Source: JAAEUB01 sp964550345 (GTDB lineage Bacteria; Pseudomonadota; Alphaproteobacteria; Rhodobacterales; Rhodobacteraceae). From it: a stretch of DNA of 64,000 nt. A program made the translations under genes and the position numbers. A model generated the notes under the pieces. The model saw only the letters and a list, made by a program, of their open reading frames with translations, was not told the origin of the DNA and made no database searches. The stretch spans positions 1-64,000 of the forward strand of contig CAZJYZ010000001.1 of assembly GCA_964550345.1 (NCBI GenBank). Direction: 5' to 3'. Positions 1-7,178 of this stretch are shown one piece after another. The stretch's first letter is position 1. The number at the start of each line of letters is the position of its first letter.

Positions 1-298
1 AAATCTGTAGGCGAGGTGACGACATCAGCCTCTATCACCACCAGATTCATATCCACCAAATGATCGCGTAGGGCATCAATATTCACGTTTAACCAATCCG
101 GGTGCGGGTCGGCTTCTAGTGCTGTTACAATCTCGCCAATAGCAGCAAATGCCCCCTGACCGAGCTCACTAACCGGCGCCGCACCCATCATATGCATGTT
201 GTGTTCGTGGCCCGAACTCATTTCCTGAATGACGCCGGTGTTTTGCGCAAAAAAAGGTCCCACCCCCACCAGTACCCATGTTAAAATCTAGTATTCAT
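1..298 (-). CDS. Partial exported His/Met-containing protein, apparent frameshift
   Basis: This gene runs off the left edge. An ATG at 298 has a good ribosome site (AAAGGA, about 7 nt upstream), but its frame stops after five codons (MNTRF). The frame one step away stays open to position 1 and reads as a signal peptide core (WVLVGVGPFFAQ) followed by a His/Met-rich stretch (HEHNMHMM) and a helical domain. One extra T in the T run at 283-286 would join the two into a normal exported protein. I see either a sequencing error in a homopolymer or a true frameshift. The His/Met stretch suggests periplasmic copper or another metal, but that is inference. The family is not recognised and its full length is unknown. 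Confidence 0.55.
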
Positions 299-349
299 CG
301 CGTTTCCTTTTATTTCCCTGCTTCTCTTGCCCCAAAGCGCCCATCCATG

Positions 350-367
350 ACATGATCACAATCATGT
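350..367. promoter_or_regulatory. FNR/CRP-type palindrome over the regulator start codon
   Basis: ACATGAT-CACA-ATCATGT is a perfect 7-4-7 inverted repeat. Its core ATGAT-N4-ATCAT differs from the FNR/DNR box TTGAT-N4-ATCAA only at the two outer positions. It overlaps both candidate ATG codons (352 and 364) of the Crp/Fnr gene and lies in the 65-base divergent gap to the exported protein gene. Autoregulation, or joint control of both genes, is inferred. Confidence 0.5.
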
Positions 368-903
368 CCGCTTCCTTTCTGGAGATTCTTGACCAACTAC
401 CCGGCAGGGAACTGCACCTGAACGCAGGGGCTTTACTGTTTCAGCGCGATGACATTGTGCGATCCGTTTATGTGGTACGTACTGGCCGGGTGCATCTGCT
501 CAGACGGCAAGAAGACGGCGCAGTATTCATCCTGCAACGTGCCGGGCCGGGGAAACTTGTGGCCGAAGCATCCCTGCTTACTAAAACTTACCATTGCTCA
601 GCCGAAGCGGTTGAACCAAGTCTTCTGACCATCTGGCCACAGGCTAAAATCCGCGCCTTGATAAATCGGGACAAAGAGACAGCCCTAACCTATGCCAGTC
701 ATTTGGCTGGCGAAGTACGTACCGCCCGCCTGCGCGCTGAAATCTCTTCCCTGCGAAAGGTCCGTGACAGGCTGGATGCTTGGCTGGCCTGGAAAGAAGG
801 GAGCTTGCCGCAAAAGGGCGAGTGGCACCATTTGGCGCGCGAGCTGAACGTTACGCCAGAGGCACTCTACCGCGAAATCGCCAGACGGGGTACCATGAAG
901 TGA
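364..903 (+). CDS. Short Crp/Fnr family transcriptional regulator
   Basis: The first 115 residues or so form a cyclic-nucleotide-binding-like beta barrel (GALLFQRDD, YVVRTGRVHLL, GKLVAEASLL). A linker helix follows, then a compact C-terminal helix-turn-helix (ARELNVTPEALYREIARR). At 179 residues it is shorter than the usual 220-250 because the winged-helix part is cut down. No cysteine cluster is seen, so an FNR-type iron-sulfur sensor is unlikely and the ligand is unknown. An in-frame ATG at 352 would add four residues; neither start has a clear ribosome site, so a leaderless message is possible. A palindrome at 350-367 covers the start. The stop overlaps the next gene as GTGA. Confidence 0.85.
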   Translation: MSASFLEILDQLPGRELHLNAGALLFQRDDIVRSVYVVRTGRVHLLRRQEDGAVFILQRAGPGKLVAEASLLTKTYHCSAEAVEPSLLTIWPQAKIRALINRDKETALTYASHLAGEVRTARLRAEISSLRKVRDRLDAWLAWKEGSLPQKGEWHHLARELNVTPEALYREIARRGTMK

Positions 904-2069
904 AGCCGCTGTTTATCCCAAACCGCGCTGCTAGGCACCTGTGGCTTTGGACCAATCTTCTGTCTGTCACCCCGACCGGGCCGCTTGATATCATGAATAT
1001 TGTGAACCGGCTTGGCTTTGTCCAGATTGACACGATCCGCAATGTTACCCGCGCCCATAACCACATAATCTGGAGCCGCAATCAAAACTTTCGCGAAGGC
1101 GGGCTTTGGCCACTCCTGAAAGAGCGCGCTCTTTTTGAACATTTCACCCATGACGCCAGCCTGATCGCGGCAGGCGTATACCCTTATTGGCAGAGTCAGT
1201 TTGCACGCCTTGGTGCCCATGTGGCACGCCATGAATGGTACCGATCTGGCCTGGCGCGCCAACAGGTAAAAGACATTCGCGCGCGTATCGAAAGGGAAGG
1301 GCCTTTATCGACCCACGCTTTCGACACGAAAATTGAAGGCAAGCGTGAAATGTGGGCCCGCCCGCCGCACAAGAAAGCCTTGGATCAAATGTGGTATGGC
1401 GGAGAGCTTGCAACCTCTCACCGGGAAAACTTTGTTAAATTCTACGACCTTGGAGAACGGGTCTTTCCCGCCCCTTCCCCGGATGGCCCCGGACCGGATG
1501 AAACGATCAACTGGCTGAACGTTCAGGCTTTGGACAGGCTCAGTTTTGGCACAGCCGGAGAGATCCAGAAATTTTGGGGCACCTTGGATGCGCGCACGAT
1601 CCGAAACTGGATTGCGGATAGCAAAAGTCTGATTGCGGTAGAAACTCAAGCGGCGGATGGCAGCATTGTGGCGGGCTTCGCCCCGGCAGATATCGAAGCA
1701 CGGCTGGCCGCCTGCCCGGCGCCGACCGCACGCCTGCGGTTGCTTAACCCTTTCGATCCGGCAATCCGAGACCGCATGCGGCTGCAGCGTCTTTTCGGTT
1801 TTGACTACCGAAATGAAATGTTTGTGCCCAAAGCTGAAAGAAAATGGGGATATTATGTCTATCCGCTTTTGGAAGGGTCTCGCTTTGTCGGACGGATCGA
1901 GTTGAAAGCGGACCGCAAAGCAGGCTGGCTGCAAGTGACTGGTTTCTGGACCGAGCCGGGCATCAAGTGGAGCGCAAACAGGTTGGACAAGCTAGATGCT
2001 GAATTATGCCGGTTTGCCCGTTTTGTCGGAATAAAACAGGTAGAATGGCTGGCGGCGCGACCGCTCTGA
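900..2069 (+). CDS. YcaQ/AlkX-type winged-helix DNA glycosylase
   Basis: This 389-residue protein matches the YcaQ family (formerly DUF1006), whose E. coli member unhooks DNA interstrand crosslinks and excises N-alkyl purines. The QxD catalytic motif is visible as QID at residues 42-44, in the conserved LGFVQIDTI segment. Later conserved blocks include HFTHDASLI and, near the C terminus, VGRIELKADR followed by a tryptophan-rich stretch. I chose the GTG at 900, which overlaps the TGA of the Crp/Fnr gene, because the longer upstream reading lies inside that gene and has no family similarity. The overlap suggests translational coupling. Role in repair of alkylated or crosslinked DNA is inferred from the family. 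Confidence 0.85.
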   Translation: MKPLFIPNRAARHLWLWTNLLSVTPTGPLDIMNIVNRLGFVQIDTIRNVTRAHNHIIWSRNQNFREGGLWPLLKERALFEHFTHDASLIAAGVYPYWQSQFARLGAHVARHEWYRSGLARQQVKDIRARIEREGPLSTHAFDTKIEGKREMWARPPHKKALDQMWYGGELATSHRENFVKFYDLGERVFPAPSPDGPGPDETINWLNVQALDRLSFGTAGEIQKFWGTLDARTIRNWIADSKSLIAVETQAADGSIVAGFAPADIEARLAACPAPTARLRLLNPFDPAIRDRMRLQRLFGFDYRNEMFVPKAERKWGYYVYPLLEGSRFVGRIELKADRKAGWLQVTGFWTEPGIKWSANRLDKLDAELCRFARFVGIKQVEWLAARPL

Positions 2070-2150
2070 CCTTGCACAAGAAGCACTTTCGACGCAGAAA
2101 TGAAGAAAGATAAATGATTTTCAAACAGCTCGGTCAGGGAAGGTAAAACC

Positions 2151-2888
2151 ATGCGACTGAAAGGAAAAACAGCACTGGTAACCGGTGGTGGTTCAGGCTT
2201 TGGTGCAGGCATTTCAGCCAAGTTTGCTGCCGAAGGGGCGAAAGTCTTTGTGGCAGACATCAATGGTGACGCTGCCCAAGCCATAGCACATGAGGTTGGC
2301 GGTGAAGCGCTGGAAGTGGACGTTGCTGACAATGCCAGCGTTGCAGCCATGGCCAAGACTATACATGGTCAGGGTGATCTGGATATTCTGGTCAACAATG
2401 CCGGGATTACACATATGCCAACGCCATTGGAATTTGTCAGCGAAGCAGAATTTGACCGGGTTCTGGCGGTCAACGCCAAATCGGTTTTCCTGACCGCACG
2501 ACATTTTGTTCCTGCAATGAAGGCGGCAGGTAAGGGTGCGATCCTCAATGTCGCCTCGACCGCCGGGATTAGCCCAAGACCTAACTTGAACTGGTATAAC
2601 GCGTCGAAAGGCTGGATGATTACCGCCACCAAAACCATGGCCGTTGAGCTGGCACCAGCGGGACTGCGCGTTAACGCGCTTGCACCGGTTGCTGGGGACA
2701 CACCTTTGTTAAAAAGTTTCATGGGGGAAGACACGCCGGAAATGCGCGCCAAGTTTTTGTCGACCATTCCTTTGGGACGATTTTCAACCCCCGAAGACAT
2801 GGGCAACGCCGCCACATTTTTGTGCTCGGACGAGGCAAGTATGGTCACGGGAGTAGTAATGGAAGTGGATGGCGGGCGCTGTATCTGA
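2151..2888 (+). CDS. SDR family NAD(P)-dependent oxidoreductase
   Basis: A classical short-chain dehydrogenase/reductase of 245 residues. The cofactor motif TGGGSGFG is at 11-18 and Asp36 follows beta-2, favouring NAD over NADP. NNAG is at 82-85, the catalytic Ser is about 136, and YNASK gives Tyr149 and Lys153. The tail ends in the usual VDGG segment. The substrate cannot be read from sequence; similar proteins are annotated as glucose dehydrogenases or 3-oxoacyl reductases without proof. It stands alone, with its own upstream gap and a strong hairpin directly after the stop. A GGAAGG sequence sits 10-15 bases before the ATG. Confidence 0.85.
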   Translation: MRLKGKTALVTGGGSGFGAGISAKFAAEGAKVFVADINGDAAQAIAHEVGGEALEVDVADNASVAAMAKTIHGQGDLDILVNNAGITHMPTPLEFVSEAEFDRVLAVNAKSVFLTARHFVPAMKAAGKGAILNVASTAGISPRPNLNWYNASKGWMITATKTMAVELAPAGLRVNALAPVAGDTPLLKSFMGEDTPEMRAKFLSTIPLGRFSTPEDMGNAATFLCSDEASMVTGVVMEVDGGRCI

Positions 2889-2892
2889 AGCG

Positions 2893-2913
2893 CCGGGGGT
2901 TTCACACCCCCGG
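2893..2913 (+). terminator. GC-rich hairpin after the SDR gene
   Basis: CCGGGGGT (2893-2900), loop TTCAC, ACCCCCGG (2906-2913) is a perfect 8-bp stem a few bases after the SDR stop. There is no T tract, so it may slow or stop polymerase or protect the mRNA 3' end. It is followed at once by repeat copy A. Confidence 0.5.
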
Positions 2914-2914
2914 A

Positions 2915-2947
2915 CCCCCGTGAGGTATTTATGCCAAGATGAAGGAG
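2915..2947 (+). repeat. Rhodobacterales intergenic repeat, copy A
   Basis: CCCCCGTGAGGTATTT followed by ATGCCAAGATGAAGGAG. It shares the pattern CCCCCG-AGGTATTT-GCCAAGATGAAG with copies near 13446, 40446 and 51106. In this copy the last bases (GAAGGAG) lie 7 nt before the GTG start of the P1 peptidase gene and look like its ribosome binding site. Confidence 0.7.
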
Positions 2948-2954
2948 CGTTGGG

Positions 2955-3944
2955 GTGAAACCTGGTAAGCGTAATCTGATAACGGATGTAAACGGGCTGA
3001 AAGTAGGAAATTCCTCAGATCGGGAAACCAAAACCGGCGCGACAGTTTTGGTGGGGGAAAAGCCTTTTGTGGCGGGCTTGCACGTGATGGGTGGCGCACC
3101 GGGGACGCGTGAAAGCGACCTTTTGGCACCAGACAAGCTGGTGCAGGAGGTTGACGCGCTGGTTCTGTCCGGCGGCTCTGCCTTCGGGCTTGATGCAGCC
3201 TCAGGCGTGGCAGACGCCTTGCGTGAAGCCGGGCGCGGGTTTGAAGTTGCCGGGCAAAGGGTACCGATTGTTCCTGGCGCAATATTGTTCGACCTTGCCA
3301 ATGGCGGCAAAAAGAACTGGGGTGAAAACCCCTATAAATCACTGGGGCGCGAAGCCCTTTCAACTGCAAGTGAAGCGTTTGAATTGGGTACGACTGGGGC
3401 CGGCTCTGGAGCAACTTTGGCCGACCTTAAGGGCGGGTTGGGCTCGGCTTCTTTGGTGCTGGAAAATGGTTTAAGTGTGGGCGCTTTGGTTGCTGTGAAC
3501 GCCGTGGGTGGGGTGACGACCAATGACGGGCATTTCTGGGCCGCCCCGTGGGAGTTCAATGGTGAATTCGGAGGGATGGGAGTTGGAACGGATTTTGATC
3601 CGGGCCAACCACCGCGCACCAAGGTTAACCCCGGCGCGGCGACGACTATCGCAATTATTGCAACTGATGCAGTTCTGGATCAGGCACAGGCAACCCGGCT
3701 GGCCGTAGCGGCCCATGATGGTATGGCCCGTGCCATTCATCCCAGCCATACGCCTTTCGACGGGGATCTGGTTTTTGTGGCAGCGACCGGTAAAAAACCT
3801 GTGTCGGACCCGGTTCTTGACCCGCTTTTATTGGGACATGCTGCGTCTGTCTGCCTGTCCCGCGCCATTGCCCGCGGGGTTTACGAAGCCCGACCGGCTG
3901 CAGGGGATGTATTACCAACCTGGCAGGAAAAATTCGCACAATAA
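2955..3944 (+). CDS. P1 family (DmpA/S58) self-processing aminopeptidase
   Basis: A 329-residue member of the P1/DmpA family, Ntn-type hydrolases that cleave themselves into two chains to free an N-terminal nucleophile. Conserved blocks are seen in order: DVNGLKVG, the LSGGSAFGLDAA segment (about 71-82), AVNAVGG (about 181-186), and ATTIAIIATDA (229-239). The last aligns with the region holding Ser250 of DmpA, and here the nucleophile would be Thr230 or Thr231. HTPFDGD follows. Known members act as D- or beta-aminopeptidases; the substrate here is unknown. The start is GTG at 2955 with GAAGGAG upstream, supplied by repeat copy A. No signal peptide, so probably cytoplasmic. Convergent with the next gene. 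Confidence 0.85.
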   Translation: MKPGKRNLITDVNGLKVGNSSDRETKTGATVLVGEKPFVAGLHVMGGAPGTRESDLLAPDKLVQEVDALVLSGGSAFGLDAASGVADALREAGRGFEVAGQRVPIVPGAILFDLANGGKKNWGENPYKSLGREALSTASEAFELGTTGAGSGATLADLKGGLGSASLVLENGLSVGALVAVNAVGGVTTNDGHFWAAPWEFNGEFGGMGVGTDFDPGQPPRTKVNPGAATTIAIIATDAVLDQAQATRLAVAAHDGMARAIHPSHTPFDGDLVFVAATGKKPVSDPVLDPLLLGHAASVCLSRAIARGVYEARPAAGDVLPTWQEKFAQ

Positions 3945-3983
3945 CCCGCCTTAAGCTTATTTTTTTTGGTGCCTTGGCAGGTT

Positions 3984-4784
3984 TTATGCCGCCAGCAGAG
4001 AATTGAGCATGGCACTGTCTAATTGCTCCAGCGCGTCGATAACATCAAAGTGGTGGCGGCCGGGCGCGATGTGCAGAGCGGCTTCGTCCCAACCCTCCTG
4101 TAACCAACGCGCCTGATCAAGGAATGCCGGACGTTCTTCGGCACCCACCCATACGCGGGTTTCGATCCCGCGCCTGTCAGAATGCAACAATGGGCTTTCT
4201 GCAATGGCCTCTTCCGTGTCTAACCGGAAATCAGCATTCATCGCCGTCTGCATAAGCGGGCGCAGATCTGAAACTGGTGATATCGGGAGGATACGTTTCA
4301 GACGACCAGAGACTTTATCATCAAGCGCCACGTCTGTGCAGTTCATGCGCGCCACCAGGTGGCCTCCGGCAGAATGCCCGGTAAGGACGATGGGACCAGG
4401 CACGATACCAGCCGCAGTCTCAACGGCGCGCGCTGCCTCTTTGGTAATTTCCGCTATCCGCGCAACAGGTGCCAATGTGTAGGATGGCATCGCGACGGCC
4501 CATCCTCTCGCGACCGCACCGGCGGCCAGATGCGACCAATCTTCCTTGTCAAAGGCGCGCCAATAGCCACCGTGAATAAAGACAGCCAAACCTTCCGCCC
4601 TACCTTCAGGCAAAAAAAGGTCCATGATCTGACGGACCCCGCTTCCATATGCAATGTTATCGCGCAAGCGCCCGGCCGCAGCCATGCTGGCACGAAACGC
4701 ACTGGCATTTTTTGCCCAGCGACCGGGGTATTCCGCTGCTCCTTCGATGAAATCGGCGTTTGTATAAGCAATATCGGGGGTCAT
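3984..4784 (-). CDS. Alpha/beta hydrolase, kynurenine-formamidase-like
   Basis: About 266 residues with an alpha/beta-hydrolase fold. HGGYW (about 71-75) is the oxyanion-hole motif typical of the BNA7/arylformamidase branch. GHSAGG (about 136-141) holds the nucleophile Ser138, and RHHFDVID near the C terminus supplies the catalytic His. These features fit hydrolysis of N-formylkynurenine or a similar small ester or amide, but no kyn genes are adjacent. I chose the ATG at 4784, which has GAAGG nine bases upstream; the ATG at 4793 directly abuts that ribosome site. It is divergent from the succinate-semialdehyde dehydrogenase gene. Confidence 0.8.
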   Translation of the reverse strand: MTPDIAYTNADFIEGAAEYPGRWAKNASAFRASMAAAGRLRDNIAYGSGVRQIMDLFLPEGRAEGLAVFIHGGYWRAFDKEDWSHLAAGAVARGWAVAMPSYTLAPVARIAEITKEAARAVETAAGIVPGPIVLTGHSAGGHLVARMNCTDVALDDKVSGRLKRILPISPVSDLRPLMQTAMNADFRLDTEEAIAESPLLHSDRRGIETRVWVGAEERPAFLDQARWLQEGWDEAALHIAPGRHHFDVIDALEQLDSAMLNSLLAA

Positions 4785-4877
4785 CTGCAACATCCTTCGA
4801 TGATTTTGGTTTTTTGGTGTCTGGACATCGGATCGTACTTTCGTGCATTCACAGCAGGACGCTAATGGGAGGATATT

Positions 4878-6356
4878 ATGACCAATAATACAACCGATCT
4901 GGCTGGAATTTTACAAGATCCCAGCCTGCTTGCAACCCGCGCATATGTTGCCGGTGAATGGATCGAAGCCGATGACGGAGCAACTTTCACGGTCAGCAAC
5001 CCTGCCCGTGGCGATACCATCTGCGAAGTTGCCGATCTGTCGCGCGCGGAAGTTGCCCGCGCCATCGAAGCCGCCGACAAGGGCGGGCGCGAATGGGCCA
5101 AACGGACGGCCAAGGAACGCGCAAATATAATGCGCGCGTGGTTCAACCTGATGATGGAAAATCAGGCTGATTTGGCTGCAATCCTGACCGCTGAAATGGG
5201 AAAACCCTTGGCGGAAAGCGCTGGCGAGATCGCCTATGGCGCCAACTTTATTGAATGGTTCGGCGAAGAGGCCAAACGCATCTATGGCGAAACCATTCCC
5301 GGCCATCAGGCCGACAAGCGACTGATGGTTATCAAGCAACCAATCGGCGTGGCTGCGAGCATCACACCGTGGAATTTTCCAAATGCAATGATCACCCGTA
5401 AGGCCGGGCCTGCTATCGCGGCTGGTTGTGGCTTCGTCGCACGCCCGGCAGCCGAAACACCCCTTTCGGCACTGGCCTTAGCCGTGCTGGCCGAGCGTGC
5501 CGGGGTCCCTGCCGGGGTCTTCAACGTGGTGCCCTCCAGCCGCGCTTCGGACATCGGCAAGGAGTTTTGTGAAAATCCGACTGTGCGTAAAATCACCTTT
5601 ACCGGCTCAACCGAAGTGGGGCGTATTCTTTTGCGCCAAGCTGCTGATCAGGTTAAGAAATGTTCGATGGAACTGGGTGGCAATGCACCCTTTATTGTGT
5701 TTGATGACGCCGATCTGGATGCCGCTGTCGAGGGTGCGATTGCCTGCAAATTCCGCAATAATGGCCAGACCTGTGTGTGTGCCAACCGCATATATGTGCA
5801 GGAAGGTGTTTACGACGCTTTCGCCGAAAAGCTGGCGGTGGCAGTTGGCCAACTTAAGGTAGGTGACGGGCTTGACGCAGACACTGAACTTGGCCCGCTG
5901 ATTTCGCCGGACGCGCTGCAGAAGGTCGAGGACCATTTGGCAGACGCCAAGTCAAAGGGGGCCGAGGTGATCCTTGGCGGGAAACCCCACGAACTGGGTG
6001 GACTTTTTTATGAGCCAACCATCGTAACCGGTGCCACATGCGACATGGATTTCTCGACCGATGAAACTTTCGGCCCACTTGCACCTCTGTTCAGCTTCAA
6101 AGACGAAGATGACGTGATCGCGCAGGCCAATGACACGATTTTCGGGCTGGCAAGTTACTTCTATGCCAATAATCTGAGCCGCGTTTACAAGGTTGCTGAA
6201 GCGCTTGAATACGGCATTGTTGGCGTCAATACCGGGATCATCTCGACCGAGGTTGCCCCTTTTGGCGGGGTTAAACAATCAGGGCTGGGCCGCGAAGGCA
6301 GCCGCCACGGGATCGAAGATTATCTAGAGATGAAATACATCTGCATGTCGGTCTGA
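4878..6356 (+). CDS. gabD: NAD(P)-dependent succinate-semialdehyde dehydrogenase
   Basis: A full-length aldehyde dehydrogenase of 492 residues. TPWNFPNAM binds the cofactor, FTGSTEVGR is the nucleotide-loop motif, Glu265 (MELGGNAP) is the general base, and Cys299 in NNGQTCVCANR is the catalytic cysteine. The double Cys (299 and 301) and the length fit the GabD branch, which oxidises succinate semialdehyde to succinate in GABA breakdown. No GABA aminotransferase gene is in the window, so glutarate semialdehyde or another aldehyde remains possible. GGGAGG lies about 10 bases before the ATG. The following gap holds a strong hairpin. Confidence 0.87.
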   Translation: MTNNTTDLAGILQDPSLLATRAYVAGEWIEADDGATFTVSNPARGDTICEVADLSRAEVARAIEAADKGGREWAKRTAKERANIMRAWFNLMMENQADLAAILTAEMGKPLAESAGEIAYGANFIEWFGEEAKRIYGETIPGHQADKRLMVIKQPIGVAASITPWNFPNAMITRKAGPAIAAGCGFVARPAAETPLSALALAVLAERAGVPAGVFNVVPSSRASDIGKEFCENPTVRKITFTGSTEVGRILLRQAADQVKKCSMELGGNAPFIVFDDADLDAAVEGAIACKFRNNGQTCVCANRIYVQEGVYDAFAEKLAVAVGQLKVGDGLDADTELGPLISPDALQKVEDHLADAKSKGAEVILGGKPHELGGLFYEPTIVTGATCDMDFSTDETFGPLAPLFSFKDEDDVIAQANDTIFGLASYFYANNLSRVYKVAEALEYGIVGVNTGIISTEVAPFGGVKQSGLGREGSRHGIEDYLEMKYICMSV

Positions 6357-6373
6357 GACCCGTACTATTAAGC

Positions 6374-6465
6374 GATGTTTAAACTCTTGCCCTTCCTGAA
6401 GGGTGGGGGTTTAAACATCTTTGGTTTTCAGAAAGAAAATTTCCTAGAACGTTTAAACATTTTCT
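6374..6465 (+). repeat. Hairpin with three GTTTAAAC elements after gabD
   Basis: GATGTTTAAAC (6374-6384) and GTTTAAACATC (6409-6419) form a perfect 11-bp stem. The inner CCCTTC/GAAGGG (6390-6395/6398-6403) extends it, and the bases between can pair through G-U wobbles. A third GTTTAAACAT lies at 6451-6460, inside a further AGAAAAT/ATTTTCT inverted repeat (6434-6440/6459-6465). As RNA the first part would be a long hairpin, perhaps the gabD terminator, though no T run follows. As DNA, ATGTTTAAACAT-like palindromes could be operators for the downstream sigma gene. Confidence 0.5.
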
Positions 6466-6638
6466 ACTGCTTAACCGATTGAAACCCAGGCCAGATCCAA
6501 TATTCCGGGAATGTGGCACAGGGGAAAGATTTGCTCCCTTTATTTCGCATTCTCATTGGAACGACCCATCTTCAATTCCAAGCCAAAAAAAACTCCCAAG
6601 GATTGACCTTTGGGTTGCGTCATAGCTACGTGAAAGAC

Positions 6639-7178
6639 ATGGATACAAGCGACGAAGCACTGGCGGTGGCGGCCGCTGATGGGGACCGGGAGGCTTTTAC
6701 CACCCTCCTGACCCGTCACTATGACCGCCTGTTCGCGTTCAGTTTTCGCCTGATGGGCACGCGCGATCAGGCCGAAGACCTGACCCAGGATATTTGCGCC
6801 GCCCTGCCTGGTAAGCTCAGGGGTTTTCGCGGCGAGGCACGCTTTACGACTTGGCTTTATCGCGTGGCGGTAAATGCCTCCCATGATCGCCGCCGCCGCA
6901 GGGCGACCCGTACGAAAGCCGCAGATGGCTGGGGTGACTGGGAAGTGAACAGGCAGGCCACCATGCGAGAAAACCGCGAGGGGCTGGATTGGCTGACGCA
7001 AGCGATGCAGGCCCTGCCGGATGATCTGCGCGACACAGTGGCACTGATTTTGGGGGAAGAAATGAAACAGGCCGAAGCCGCACGCGTGTTGGACGTGTCA
7101 GAAGGCACCATCGCCTGGCGTATGTCGGAAGTTAAAAAACGCCTGAGGGCAATACATGAAAAGGAGGCAGAGGCATGA
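6639..7178 (+). CDS. ECF-type RNA polymerase sigma factor
   Basis: A sigma-70 family protein of the extracytoplasmic-function type, about 179 residues. Region 2 is visible in residues 20-85 (LLTRHYDRLFAFSFRL, QAEDLTQDICAAL, FTTWLYRVAVNASHDRRRR) and region 4 in about 120-170 (LPDDLRDTVALIL, QAEAARVLDVSEGTIAWRMSEVKKRL). I prefer the ATG at 6639; GTG at 6630 is also possible, and a much longer reading from 6513 adds residues unlike the family. Its TGA overlaps the ATG of the VWA gene (ATGA), so the two are coupled. Partner control by the downstream membrane protein is plausible but unproven. Target genes are unknown. Confidence 0.85.
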   Translation: MDTSDEALAVAAADGDREAFTTLLTRHYDRLFAFSFRLMGTRDQAEDLTQDICAALPGKLRGFRGEARFTTWLYRVAVNASHDRRRRRATRTKAADGWGDWEVNRQATMRENREGLDWLTQAMQALPDDLRDTVALILGEEMKQAEAARVLDVSEGTIAWRMSEVKKRLRAIHEKEAEA

